Source: JAGXFP01 sp039714535
GTDB taxonomy: Bacteria > Desulfobacterota > Desulfobulbia > Desulfobulbales > JAGXFP01
Assembly: GCA_039714535.1 (NCBI GenBank)
Contig: JBDLJC010000012.1
Span: forward strand, 13,755-77,754
DNA: 64,000 nucleotides
Direction: 5' to 3'
Shown: piece after piece, positions 8,190 to 16,302 of the stretch
How positions within the stretch are numbered: position 1 is the first letter of the stretch
How the letters are laid out: each line of letters begins with the position of its first letter
Notes under the pieces: generated by a model
What the model saw: only the letters and a program-made list of their open reading frames with translations
Database searches by the model: none
Told to the model about the DNA's origin: nothing
Translations under genes and position numbers: made by a program

Positions 8190-10929
8190 TTTTTTTCCTT
8201 GTTTGGGGGCGGCCGCCGGTACGATAACGGCTGGGCGGGTAATGTCTTTTTAAGAAAGTAAGCTCATCTTCGCGGCTGTCAACCTCATTGTCCAGACGGG
8301 CATGGAGGAGACGCTCCAGAATCCGGTGGTATATCGGGCCGGCGGCATAACCCAGTTCTTTCAGATCCGCACCCTTGAGGATGGTTTTGACGTGGCGTTG
8401 ATAGGTGATGAAGAGGGAAATGGCTTTTTTGTTCTCTTCTTTGGCAAAGAATCCCATCAGGAAAATAAGACCTTCCAGACTTAGCCGGTCCATAAGCCGA
8501 TACGCCTCGCTGGCTTTCAGGGTTGGATGACGTCTTAGGGTGCGGACCAGGCGGTTGGCCTGATTCTTCTCTTTGGCCAGGATGAGGACATAGCGCTCCG
8601 GTATTTCAAGGCGGCGGTAGAGCACGGTGAGCTGGCGGCCATTGAGGCGGCAGGTAAGGGCCAGCATGAAGACGATCCACGGTCGGAAAGGCTCAGCTTG
8701 ATAGAGCAGGCGGTACCAGTCCACCGCCTGTTGGGTGCTGGTTATAATCTGCGTCAAGGGCCGGTCGATTTTCAGGGATGGATGGAGGAGTTTTTGGAGC
8801 TGGAAACTGGCCAACCTTTTGATAGCTGAGAGGGGCTCCTCTTCGGAGAAGAGTAGTTTTAACTCGTTGAAGGTTCGGTAGCCCAGGCGGGTCTGGCTCT
8901 TGGTCTTCTGGCCTTTTTCGGTTGTTTTTGGGCGGCCGCTCCCGGTGATGCTCGCAAAGAGATTCATCTTGACGGCGCTTTTTATCAAGCGCTCGGTGTG
9001 TTTGCCGATCTTGAACCCCATCCGCTGCTCAAAACGGATGGCCCTGAAGATGCGGGTCGGATCCTCAACGAAACTTAAGTTGTGCAGGATCCTGATCCTC
9101 CGATTCTTGAGATCGTTCTGGCAATTAAAGAAATCCAGCAGGGTGCCGAATGTTTCGGGGCCAAGGTGGATGGCCATGGCGTTGATGGTGAAGTCGCGGC
9201 GATAGAGATCCAGTTTGATTGAGGACAGTTCTACGGTTGGCATGGCCGCCGGATATTCATAATATTCAAGCCGGGCGGTAGCGATGTCGATCTTGAAGCC
9301 GTCCGGCAGGATAACGACGGCGGTGTTGAACTTTTCATGGGTGCGAATCTGGCCCTGCAGCTTCTTGGCCAGTTTTTCCGCGAATTTGATCCCGTTGCCT
9401 TCGATGACGATGTCCAGATCCAGATTGTGTTGGCGCAGCAGGAGATCGCGGACGAAACCGCCGACGGCAAAGGCTGCGTAACCGTGCTCTTCGGCCACTT
9501 CACCGATGGTGCGCAGCAGAATGATGATTTCCCGGGACAGGTTTTCGATCATCAGGTTGTTGAGGTTGCGCTGTCTGGCCACGGAGGGGGTTTCCTGTGG
9601 CTCCAGCAGGTTCTGGGGCAGGTGGGCCGGGTCTTTGATCAGCAGGTTTAGCAGATCGGTCCTGGTTATTACCCCCAGAACCAAGCCTTTCTCAATGATC
9701 GGGATGAAGCGTTGCCGATTGGTGATAATTAATTCATGGATATCGGCCAAGGTTGCGGTTGGTGGCAGGACGGCAAAATCGGTGGTCATGTATTCATTGA
9801 CCGGCAGGTCTCCCAGGCCGTGGTAGATGGCTTTGCCGAGCACCCGTTGTGAAATTAGGCCCAGGATCTCTTCGGGACTTCCTTTGTCTTCATTGATAAC
9901 AGGCAGCACTGTGACGTTATAGCGGTCAATTATCTGTTGGGCTACCTTAATACTGACATCAGGCTTAACCGAAATCACCGGGGATGACATGATTTCTCCG
10001 GCGATACTGGTCGGTCTTACGTGCTTGTGGAGGAGATGGACCAGTTTTTCTTCCGCCTCGATCAGGGTCATGTCCAGAACAGTGGCTGAGGCAGCCGAGG
10101 CATGGCCGCCGCCGCCGAAATCTATGGCAATCTCGCCCGCATTAACCTCCGGAATGCGACTGCGGGCGATGAGATAGGTCTTCTCCCCCATACTAGCCAA
10201 GGTAAACAGGCAATCGAGATTTTCCATGACCATAAAGCGGCGGACGATCAGGGCAAATTCATCCACGTATTCGGGCAGATGGATCTTGGCAATCACAATG
10301 TCGATGTCTTGAATCGTGTAGGTGGTGGCCGAACGCATTACCTCATTCAGGAGAGACACCTGTTGGGAGGTGAGTTCCTGGGAAACAAATTGGGCGACGG
10401 CGTGCAGGTTTGCGCCCCTGGGCAGCAGCCAGGCCATGGCCTCTAGATCATCCGGCGTCGTTGTCGAAAAGGTGAAGGAGCCGGTGTCTTCGTATATGGC
10501 CATGGCCAGGAGGGTTGCCTCATCCTGATCCACTTCGATATTCCTTTCCCGGAAAATTTTAGTGAAGATCGTCGCGGTTGAGCCGACCGGGCGGATGTCC
10601 TCGTAGTCGCCCTTGAGATCACCGGGCAATTCCGGGTGGTGGTCGTAGATATGGACTGAGACTCCAGGATTGTTTAAACATTTCGCAAAGTTACCGATGC
10701 GGCTTGGCTGGCGGGTGTCGACCAGGATCAGTCGCGTGACTTGGCCCATGTCGATATTCTTCTGCCGCTGGAACTGATAAACCCGAGTGGAGTTGGCGAG
10801 GAAATTGCGCAGATCCTTTTCCTGGGAGCCGGCAAAGACAAGCTCTGCGTCGGGGTAGAGCTTGTGGGCCGCGATCATTGAGGCCAGGCCGTCAAAGTCG
10901 GCGTTGAGGTGGGTGGTGATGATTTCCAT
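8179..10929 (-). CDS. DHH-CBS-CBS-tRNA nucleotidyltransferase fusion (CC- or A-adding enzyme)
   Basis: 916 residues from ATG 10929; a longer TTG start at 10965 lacks support. Domains in order: DHH phosphoesterase (HLNADFDGLASM, VDTRQPSRIG, DHHPELPGD), DHHA1 (GGGGHASAAS near 280), two CBS domains (about 315-440), then class II poly(A)/CCA polymerase (GGFVRDLLLRQHNLDLDIVI near 485) with its RNA-binding helices. This fusion is known in deltaproteobacteria and Aquifex-like lineages with split CC- and A-adding enzymes. It should act on tRNA 3' ends; the DHH part may cleave a nucleotide or short RNA and the CBS pair may sense adenylates. Which nucleotide it adds cannot be decided from sequence alone. 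Confidence 0.88.
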   Translation of the reverse strand: MEIITTHLNADFDGLASMIAAHKLYPDAELVFAGSQEKDLRNFLANSTRVYQFQRQKNIDMGQVTRLILVDTRQPSRIGNFAKCLNNPGVSVHIYDHHPELPGDLKGDYEDIRPVGSTATIFTKIFRERNIEVDQDEATLLAMAIYEDTGSFTFSTTTPDDLEAMAWLLPRGANLHAVAQFVSQELTSQQVSLLNEVMRSATTYTIQDIDIVIAKIHLPEYVDEFALIVRRFMVMENLDCLFTLASMGEKTYLIARSRIPEVNAGEIAIDFGGGGHASAASATVLDMTLIEAEEKLVHLLHKHVRPTSIAGEIMSSPVISVKPDVSIKVAQQIIDRYNVTVLPVINEDKGSPEEILGLISQRVLGKAIYHGLGDLPVNEYMTTDFAVLPPTATLADIHELIITNRQRFIPIIEKGLVLGVITRTDLLNLLIKDPAHLPQNLLEPQETPSVARQRNLNNLMIENLSREIIILLRTIGEVAEEHGYAAFAVGGFVRDLLLRQHNLDLDIVIEGNGIKFAEKLAKKLQGQIRTHEKFNTAVVILPDGFKIDIATARLEYYEYPAAMPTVELSSIKLDLYRRDFTINAMAIHLGPETFGTLLDFFNCQNDLKNRRIRILHNLSFVEDPTRIFRAIRFEQRMGFKIGKHTERLIKSAVKMNLFASITGSGRPKTTEKGQKTKSQTRLGYRTFNELKLLFSEEEPLSAIKRLASFQLQKLLHPSLKIDRPLTQIITSTQQAVDWYRLLYQAEPFRPWIVFMLALTCRLNGRQLTVLYRRLEIPERYVLILAKEKNQANRLVRTLRRHPTLKASEAYRLMDRLSLEGLIFLMGFFAKEENKKAISLFITYQRHVKTILKGADLKELGYAAGPIYHRILERLLHARLDNEVDSREDELTFLKRHYPPSRYRTGGRPQTRKKNDQ

Positions 10930-10984
10930 TTTCTGAAGTCTAACATTTAGAGGGCCGAAAACCAACAGCTATAGGCGAGCCCAT

Positions 10985-11156
10985 GTCATTAACTTAGTGG
11001 TGTGGATCTATTTTTAACAGAAAATATCGAATGGCCAACCGGGAATTTAGGACCGCAGAAATAAAAGAGAACACCTCGAAATTCAATATTCCCGGTCGGT
11101 GTCTGCGCTTACCTCGATATTCTGCTGTTCGTTGAAAAAACTCCTAAGTTAATGAC
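10985..11156. mobile_element. MITE-like element, copy A, with 13-bp terminal inverted repeats
   Basis: The element is bounded by GTCATTAACTTAG (10985-10997) and its exact complement CTAAGTTAATGAC (11144-11156). Inside is a second inverted pair, AATATCGA (11023) and TCGATATT (11114). It has no coding capacity. About 140 bases of the interior recur at 40666-40817 at roughly 80 percent identity by eye. The structure fits a non-autonomous miniature element or a folded intergenic repeat; no matching transposase is in the window. Confidence 0.7.
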
Positions 11157-11178
11157 CTTGATAGGTGTTGTCTGTCAT

Positions 11179-12150
11179 TCATCCCCGGGGGTGAAAGCGC
11201 TTGTGGATTGATTTGAGGCGGCTGATATCCACGTGGGTGTAGATCTGGGTCGTGGCAATATCGGAATGACCGAGCATTATCTGGACCGAACGCAGGTCGG
11301 CGCCATTTTCGAGGAGATGGGTGGCGAAGGAGTGGCGTAGGGTATGGGGGCTGATTTTCTTGTCGATGCCGGCGTTGAACACGGTTTGCTGAACGATTTG
11401 CCAGAAGCGCAGTCTGGTCATGGGTTTGGCGCGGTTGGTGACAAAGAGGAAATCGCTACGTTTCTTCTTAAGGATCAGGGGGCGCCCCTGGCGCAGGTAA
11501 TTTCCCAGGTTGCTGCGGGCCTCCTCGCCAAAGGGCACCAATCGCTCTTTGGAGCCTTTACCGAAAATACGCACATTGCCACCGGTCAGGTTCAGGGCGG
11601 CCAGGGGCAGATTGACCAGTTCCGAGACTCGCAGCCCGGAGGCGTAAAGCAGATGCAGCATGGCCTGGTTGCGGAGGTGGAGAGGGTCAGAGGTGGCGCC
11701 ACCGGCCAGCAGCAGAGATACTTCCGCCACATCAAGAACCTTGGGCAGGTAGCGGCCCGGTTTCGGCAGCTCAATCGTGGCGGTCGGATCCTCTTTGATG
11801 ATATTTTCGCCGACCAGGAAACGAAAGAAGCCGCGCAGGGCCGAAATCCTTCTGGCGTTGGAGCGGGCCGCAATGCCTTGCTGATGGCAGGCGGTCAGGT
11901 AGGCGCGGATATGTGCCGCCCGGATAGACTGGAGCTGTTTTGCCTTTTTCAGGGCGGGGTGGGAAAAAAAAGCGGCCAGATCGGCCTGGTAGGAACTGAC
12001 GGTATTGGCGGCCAGCCTCTTTTCGGCGGCCAGATAGTGGAGGAACAGGTCTAGTTCCCGCTCAAAAAAATGGGCGGTTTTCCCACAGGAATGGGAACCG
12101 CCCAATTTGAGTTGCTGCCTGTTATGTCCGGATTTCGCCGGGTTTTTCAT
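11179..12150 (-). CDS. Tyrosine recombinase XerC/XerD
   Basis: 323 residues: an N-terminal SAM-like DNA-binding domain (about 30-115, FLHYLAAEKRLAANTVSSY) and a C-terminal catalytic domain with the Arg in ASGLRVSEL, HTLRHSFATHLL, and LGHSDIATTQIYTHV with the Tyr nucleophile. XerC/D resolve chromosome dimers at dif during division. The C-terminal sequence looks XerD-like, but I do not assign C or D. The first ~27 residues are an extension overlapping a strong terminator-like hairpin (12064-12103); no good start codon lies between that hairpin and the domain, so the extension is probably translated. It lies 24 bases downstream of rpsU. Confidence 0.9.
   Translation of the reverse strand: MKNPAKSGHNRQQLKLGGSHSCGKTAHFFERELDLFLHYLAAEKRLAANTVSSYQADLAAFFSHPALKKAKQLQSIRAAHIRAYLTACHQQGIAARSNARRISALRGFFRFLVGENIIKEDPTATIELPKPGRYLPKVLDVAEVSLLLAGGATSDPLHLRNQAMLHLLYASGLRVSELVNLPLAALNLTGGNVRIFGKGSKERLVPFGEEARSNLGNYLRQGRPLILKKKRSDFLFVTNRAKPMTRLRFWQIVQQTVFNAGIDKKISPHTLRHSFATHLLENGADLRSVQIMLGHSDIATTQIYTHVDISRLKSIHKRFHPRG
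12064..12103 (-). terminator. Terminator-like hairpin inside the 5' end of the Xer gene
   Basis: On the minus strand GGGCGGTT pairs with AACCGCCC, and inside this TCCCA/TGGGA continue the stem with one bulged base. Seven T residues follow directly (12070-12064). It lies about 70 bases downstream of rpsU and would end or attenuate that transcript, although it also sits inside the coding frame of the recombinase. Confidence 0.6.
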
Positions 12151-12174
12151 GCAGGATGATAAGGTACTAACAGA

Positions 12175-12366
12175 TCAACCGGATGCGCGGCTCATCAGTT
12201 TGCGGATTTTACGCTTGGCTTCGGCCTGTTTGCGACGGCGCTTGGCGCTTGGTTTCTCGTAGAATTCACGGCGTTTCAATTCTTTTTTAACTCCGTCGAG
12301 CTGCAATTTTTTCTTGAGAAAGCGAAGGGCCTGTTCTACGTCGCCTCTTACATCAACTGTGATCAT
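12175..12366 (-). CDS. rpsU: 30S ribosomal protein S21
   Basis: 63 residues, the usual S21 length, with the characteristic basic pattern (ALRFLKKKLQLDGV, LKRREFYEKPSAKRRRK, KAR/KRK-rich C-terminus). S21 is part of the small-subunit platform and takes part in initiation. The ATG is preceded by AGGAGA. A strong sigma70-type promoter lies about 85 bases upstream, and a terminator-like hairpin follows about 70 bases downstream within the Xer gene. This suggests that rpsU is mostly expressed alone. Confidence 0.95.
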   Translation of the reverse strand: MITVDVRGDVEQALRFLKKKLQLDGVKKELKRREFYEKPSAKRRRKQAEAKRKIRKLMSRASG

Positions 12367-12449
12367 GTTATCTCCTGTACTTCGCGGGCTGATAAAGTGG
12401 GGTCCTTTAAAATAAAATACCCACTGCGGTTAGCTAGTCGAAACGCCAA

Positions 12450-12479
12450 TATATATCTGAATCCGGGGCCAGTTGTCAA
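12450..12479 (-). promoter_or_regulatory. Sigma70-type promoter for rpsU
   Basis: On the minus strand a perfect -35 TTGACA (12479-12474) is followed 18 bases later by TATATA (12455-12450). It reads into rpsU with a leader of about 80 bases. Confidence 0.6.
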
Positions 12480-12531
12480 ACCTTTTTTAACTGTTGGCCT
12501 GTAATATTTTAAGATGGTCCTTGGGTTGAGG

Positions 12532-13914
12532 TCAAGACGATTCCGGGAATATTTTGCCGGGGTTCAGAATATTGAGGGGGTCGAGGGCCTTTTTAATCGC
12601 CTGCATGGCGGTCAGCGTAGGGCTATCGATCTCGTGATCAAGGTAAGCTGACTTGGTGATGCCGATGCCGTGCTCGCCGGTAATGGTGCCGCCCATTTTG
12701 ATGACTTTTTCAAAAAGGCGTTCCTTGGCAGTTTGGCCGGCGGCCAGTTCCCGTGGGTTGTTGCGGTCGAGCATCATGTTGACATGAATATTGCCGTCCC
12801 CGGCATGGCCGAAGGTCAGGATAATGAGATCCAGTTCGGCAGTCAGCTGCTCGGTGAAATCGACCAGTTCCGGGATCCGGCTTCTTGGCACGACCACATC
12901 CTCGCCGATCTTGTGGGGTTTAAGCTTGAAGGTTGATGGTGAAATGGCGCGGCGGGCAGCCCACAGTTGCGTGGCGGCGGCCTGGTCTTGGGCCTGGTGG
13001 ATTGCAAGGAGGCCGGGCTTGTCAGCCAGCAATTCAGTTAATTCCCCGGCCTGGATTTCGACAATCTGCGGGTCGCCGTCCAGTTCGATTAACAGCAAGG
13101 CCTCGGTTTTCTCCGGAAGTTGGAATGGGAGAGCATCGGCGACGACCTTGAGGACCGTACGGTCCATGTATTCCAGGGTGCATGGGGTCAGGTGGGAGAG
13201 GATCTTGCTGACCATGGTTGTGGCCTGGCGGAGACTGTCGAATAACAGGAGAAAGGTGGTGCTGGCGGTTGGCTTGGCCAGCAGTCGTAAAGTTATCTTG
13301 GTGATAATGGCCAGGGTCCCTTCAGAGCCGACCAGCAATCTGGTCAGGTCGTAGCCTGCCACGCCCTTGGCGGTTCTGACCCCGGTATTGATGATTTGGC
13401 CATCGGCCAGGACTGCTTCCAGGCCGAGAACATAATCGCGGGTTACCCCGTATTTAATGGCCCGTGGACCGCCGGCGCATTCGCCGACATTACCGCCGAT
13501 GGTACAGAACTTGTGACTGGCGGGGTCAGGCGGATAGAAGAGACCAACCCGGCTTACCTCATTTTGGAAGTGGCCGGTGATCACCCCCGGTTCAACCACG
13601 CCGATCTGATTGTCCTGATCAATCTCGATAATCCGATCAAGGCGGCTCATGGCCATAACCAACCCCCCTGCGATCGGCAGGGAACCGCCGGTCATGCCGG
13701 TCCCGGCCCCGCGCGGCACCACTGGGAATCTCGCGGTGCTGGCCAATTTCATGATAGCGCTGACTTCCGCCGTTGATCCGGGAAAAGCCACGGCCGCCGG
13801 CAGGTACTCAAGGCCCGAGCCGTCATAGGAGTAGCAGAGCAGGTCTTCTTGGCTGGTGGTCAGGTGGTCCGGACCGACGATCTTGGCCAGTTTTTTTAGG
13901 GTTTCTTTGTCCAT
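12532..13914 (-). CDS. FAD-linked oxidase, GlcD/D-lactate dehydrogenase family
   Basis: 460 residues with the PCMH-type FAD domain (VVPRGAGTGMTGG near residue 60, IGGNVGECAGG, GSEGTLAIIT) and the FAD-oxidase C-terminal domain with FGHAGDGNIHVN and ITGEHGIG metal/substrate motifs. The family oxidises D-2-hydroxy acids such as glycolate or D-lactate, passing electrons to quinone, ETF or an iron-sulfur partner. No GlcE/GlcF-type partner is beside it here. It is divergent from ddl. The substrate cannot be decided; D-lactate or glycolate are the likely choices. Confidence 0.88.
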   Translation of the reverse strand: MDKETLKKLAKIVGPDHLTTSQEDLLCYSYDGSGLEYLPAAVAFPGSTAEVSAIMKLASTARFPVVPRGAGTGMTGGSLPIAGGLVMAMSRLDRIIEIDQDNQIGVVEPGVITGHFQNEVSRVGLFYPPDPASHKFCTIGGNVGECAGGPRAIKYGVTRDYVLGLEAVLADGQIINTGVRTAKGVAGYDLTRLLVGSEGTLAIITKITLRLLAKPTASTTFLLLFDSLRQATTMVSKILSHLTPCTLEYMDRTVLKVVADALPFQLPEKTEALLLIELDGDPQIVEIQAGELTELLADKPGLLAIHQAQDQAAATQLWAARRAISPSTFKLKPHKIGEDVVVPRSRIPELVDFTEQLTAELDLIILTFGHAGDGNIHVNMMLDRNNPRELAAGQTAKERLFEKVIKMGGTITGEHGIGITKSAYLDHEIDSPTLTAMQAIKKALDPLNILNPGKIFPESS

Positions 13915-14187
13915 GGGCTGATCTTAACCGCAGAAAAACGTGGTGCAAATATATTTTACAGACAATCTTGCCGCAGGGGCATAACTCCTTATAATTTGAC
14001 GTTATAAAAAATGGTCGCTAAGTTGGAGTGGCGTCATCGTTAAAGAAGCTTGATGGCGGGGTAATTTAATAAGTGTAAGGGAAGAATTTTCAGAGCTAAC
14101 GGGCTTGCCCGGCAAAGAGAACAGGCACTGTTCCTTTATGGTCCAGACGTTGCCGAGCAAGGCAGATATACAGATGAGGGTGGTTGG

Positions 14188-15129
14188 ATGTCCAAAAAAC
14201 TATGTGTGGCGTTATTGGCCGGGGGCCGATCCGGAGAAAGAGAAGTTTCCCTGAAGGGTGGGGCGGAGGTCTACAAGGCCCTTGACCAGAGCAAATATGA
14301 GATCAGGCGTTATGACCCGGCTACGGACCTTGAGCAACTGGCGGCGGATTCAGCCGCAATAGATGTGGCCTTCATCCTCCTCCACGGTCCTTTCGGCGAA
14401 GACGGAACCATGCAGGGTTTTCTGGATATGCTCGGTATCCCTTATCAGAGCTCCGGGGTGCTGGGCAGCGCCATGGCGATGGATAAGAATATTGCCAAGA
14501 TCATGTATCGGCAGGCCGGACTGCAGGTGCCGGACTGGCGAATGGCAGTGAGGGCCGATGTCGATGCCCCCGAAAAACTTGTCGAGCAACTGGGCCTGCC
14601 GCTGGTAATCAAGCCCCTCCATCAGGGCTCCAGTCTGGGGATGAGTATTGCTCGGAATGAAGCGGAACTGACTGTTGGGCTCCGCACGGCCTTTGAGTTT
14701 GATAATCAGGTGATGGTCGAGGAATTCATCAAGGGCCGGGAGATAACCGTTGGCGTCTTGGGTAACGAAGAACTGACCCCTTTGCCACTGGTCGAGATAA
14801 TTCCCGGTGAAGAGTTTCAGTTCTTTGACTATGAGGCGAAGTATCAGCCCGGCGCTTCGACGGAGGTCTGCCCTGCCGATTTTGATCAGGAGACCACCGC
14901 CAAAGCCCAAGAATATGGGCTGGCCGCTCACCGGGTCCTCAATTTGGAGGTGTACAGCCGCACCGATATGATCGTCAACGATAAGGGTCTTTTTGTTCTG
15001 GAGACCAATACCATCCCCGGTATGACTCCGACCAGCCTGTTGCCCCAGGCAGCCAAGGCTTATGGACTGCCGTTTTCTAAGTTTATTGAGCGGCTCCTTG
15101 AATTGGCCTTGGAGAAAAGGTGTTGCTGA
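14188..15129 (+). CDS. ddl: D-alanine--D-alanine ligase
   Basis: 313 residues, full length, ATP-grasp fold. Visible hallmarks: LLAGGRSGEREVSLKGG at the N-terminus, HGPFGEDGTMQGFLD, KPLHQGSSLGMS in the ATP-binding middle, and the C-terminal LETNTIPGMTPTSLLP with magnesium ligands. It makes the D-Ala-D-Ala dipeptide for peptidoglycan in the cytoplasm. The ATG is preceded by GAGGGTGG. It stands alone, with a small hairpin terminator at 15149 and the divergent FAD oxidase upstream. The 5' region (14090-14187) contains short hairpins of no clear role. Confidence 0.95.
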   Translation: MSKKLCVALLAGGRSGEREVSLKGGAEVYKALDQSKYEIRRYDPATDLEQLAADSAAIDVAFILLHGPFGEDGTMQGFLDMLGIPYQSSGVLGSAMAMDKNIAKIMYRQAGLQVPDWRMAVRADVDAPEKLVEQLGLPLVIKPLHQGSSLGMSIARNEAELTVGLRTAFEFDNQVMVEEFIKGREITVGVLGNEELTPLPLVEIIPGEEFQFFDYEAKYQPGASTEVCPADFDQETTAKAQEYGLAAHRVLNLEVYSRTDMIVNDKGLFVLETNTIPGMTPTSLLPQAAKAYGLPFSKFIERLLELALEKRCC

Positions 15130-15148
15130 GATTACGCCCTTTGTTTTG

Positions 15149-15169
15149 AAGATGTTCTGTAAACATCTT
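15149..15169 (+). terminator. Candidate terminator after ddl
   Basis: AAGATGTT pairs exactly with AACATCTT around a five-base loop, followed by a weak U-rich tail (aacttttc). It lies 20 bases after the ddl stop. Confidence 0.45.
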
Positions 15170-15262
15170 AACTTTTCGCCATTTTATTATGTATGGGGGT
15201 TATCTTAACTTTAGATTTTGTTTAAATGATTTTTATAGTTCTATAAATTATTCAATTTTTAT

Positions 15263-15290
15263 TTGCACAACTAGAATTATATAATATATA
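15263..15290 (+). promoter_or_regulatory. Candidate promoter for the riboswitch leader
   Basis: TTGCAC (15263-15268) and TATATA (15285-15290) are separated by 16 bases in a very AT-rich stretch. Transcription would start about 20 bases before the riboswitch aptamer. Other -10-like sequences overlap (TATAAT at 15280), so the exact hexamers are uncertain. Confidence 0.4.
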
Positions 15291-15318
15291 TCTATCAAAT
15301 ATATTACTTACTCCGATA

Positions 15319-15388
15319 ATAGGCAAACCGGAAACAATTCCGGGGCGCAAAGCTATGGGCTCCATGTGGGTCGCCAAGCTACCGAAGA
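15319..15388 (+). ncRNA. Cyclic di-GMP-I (GEMM-I) riboswitch
   Basis: The conserved GEMM-I core is readable: AGGCAAACC (15321), a P2 stem CCGGAA/TTCCGG with an ACAA loop, GGGCGCAAAGC, then a P3-type stem-loop ending GGTCGCCAAGCTACCG. The order and spacing match the c-di-GMP class I aptamer. It is followed 25 bases later by an intrinsic terminator, so ligand binding probably controls read-through into the two lipoprotein genes from 15635. Whether it is an on- or off-switch is not decided by inspection. Confidence 0.9.
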
Positions 15389-15414
15389 GAAGTTCGAGAA
15401 ACTTACTATCTTTT

Positions 15415-15452
15415 GGCGCGTCTCTTTTATATCAGAGAAGTGCCTTTTTTTA
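15415..15452 (+). terminator. Riboswitch-controlled intrinsic terminator
   Basis: GGCGCGTCTCT pairs with AGAGAAGTGCC with one mismatch and one G-T pair around an eight-base loop, followed by seven to eight T residues. Its place just behind the GEMM-I aptamer and about 180 bases before the first gene makes it the likely expression platform. Confidence 0.7.
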
Positions 15453-15484
15453 TTTGCTTACAGTAAAAACAAGGTAGCACAACA

Positions 15485-15514
15485 GAACAATAAACCGGGA
15501 CAGATTTATTGTTC
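15485..15514. repeat. Perfect 10-bp inverted repeat in the leader
   Basis: GAACAATAAA and TTTATTGTTC are exact complements separated by ten bases. There is no T tract, so it may be a protein operator or a leader stem between the riboswitch terminator and the first lipoprotein gene. Confidence 0.5.
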
Positions 15515-15634
15515 GTGACAAAAATGGTTGACACTCTTTTTCTTCAACTGTGGTCTCTTGGAGAAACCAGAGCTATTGAGCATGCTGGCAAAAACAAGTA
15601 ATTAATTAGTGAAATCAACTACAAGGAGTTTTAA

Positions 15635-16294
15635 ATGAGTTTTTCCTTAAAACAGCTGATAAGTAAGGGTTTTATTGCTGCGGTTATACTCTTTTCGTTT
15701 TCCGCCTGCGGCGGCAAGGCCAGACCGTTTGTTCCTATCAATGATGGAATCATTTTTAAACCGGCACGGTTGGCAGTAATTTGTGGTGAAACCGATGATA
15801 TTGGGAAAAATTTTGTTGCAGCATTAACGGAAGAGATGCGGGCGCGAACAACTTTCACGGTGCTGTCGCAAAAGGATATAGCTAAAAAGATCAAGAAATA
15901 TCCATTTAACATTAAAATGGTTGAAAAAGCCAAGGATCCCAAAAAACCTATTTGGATTGACCCTGCTGAAATCAAGAAAATAAAAGCGCTACAGAAGAAA
16001 TTAGAGGTCGATTATGTCTTTGTTGTTTGGGGTAATAATTTAGGGCATTATTTCAGCCGCCAGGGGAGCAGCACTACCGATTATTACTATATGTCCGTGT
16101 ATGGGAATATGTTTGAATATCCTAAAGGCAACGTCGTGACCTTCACTGATTTTTCCTACAATAAAAAAGTTAGGATATGGGAAGCTATCTCATTTAAGAA
16201 AGAAGGTTATCATATCGAGGCCCTCATCAAAAGAGCGACAAAATATCTTGTTGATCAATTTATTAAGGTCACCAATTCAGGGAAACAAGCTTAG
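15635..16294 (+). CDS. Putative lipoprotein, first of a paralogous pair under c-di-GMP riboswitch
   Basis: 219 residues. The N-terminus is a signal peptide ending FSFSAC, a lipobox-like cleavage site. The mature part has a pattern (RLAVICGETDDIGKNFVAAL, VLSQKDIAKKIKKYPFNI, KKIKALQKKLEVDYVFVVWG) closely echoed by the next gene, so the two are tandem paralogues. The repeated ~LTEEM--R----VLSQ layout resembles envelope lipoproteins that bind partners rather than enzymes; I recognise no named family with certainty. SD AAGGAG precedes the ATG. The gene lies directly behind a c-di-GMP-I riboswitch, which points to a role in surface attachment, motility or matrix export (inference). Confidence 0.75.
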   Translation: MSFSLKQLISKGFIAAVILFSFSACGGKARPFVPINDGIIFKPARLAVICGETDDIGKNFVAALTEEMRARTTFTVLSQKDIAKKIKKYPFNIKMVEKAKDPKKPIWIDPAEIKKIKALQKKLEVDYVFVVWGNNLGHYFSRQGSSTTDYYYMSVYGNMFEYPKGNVVTFTDFSYNKKVRIWEAISFKKEGYHIEALIKRATKYLVDQFIKVTNSGKQA

Positions 16295-16302
16295 GGGGGA
16301 GT

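Noticed and set aside
8302..10528. Several plus-strand frames of 60-114 codons
   Set aside because: They are shadows of the DHH-CBS-nucleotidyltransferase gene on the other strand and show no protein-like pattern.
10930..10965. TTG start adding 12 residues to the DHH-CBS protein
   Set aside because: The DHH domain begins right at ATG 10929 and the extension has no ribosome site or family match.
11344..12054. 236-codon plus-strand frame
   Set aside because: It lies wholly antisense to the Xer recombinase, which has full domain support.
15528..15556. TTGACA promoter before the first lipoprotein
   Set aside because: No -10 sequence occurs at 16-18 bases; the riboswitch leader is the better-supported transcript.
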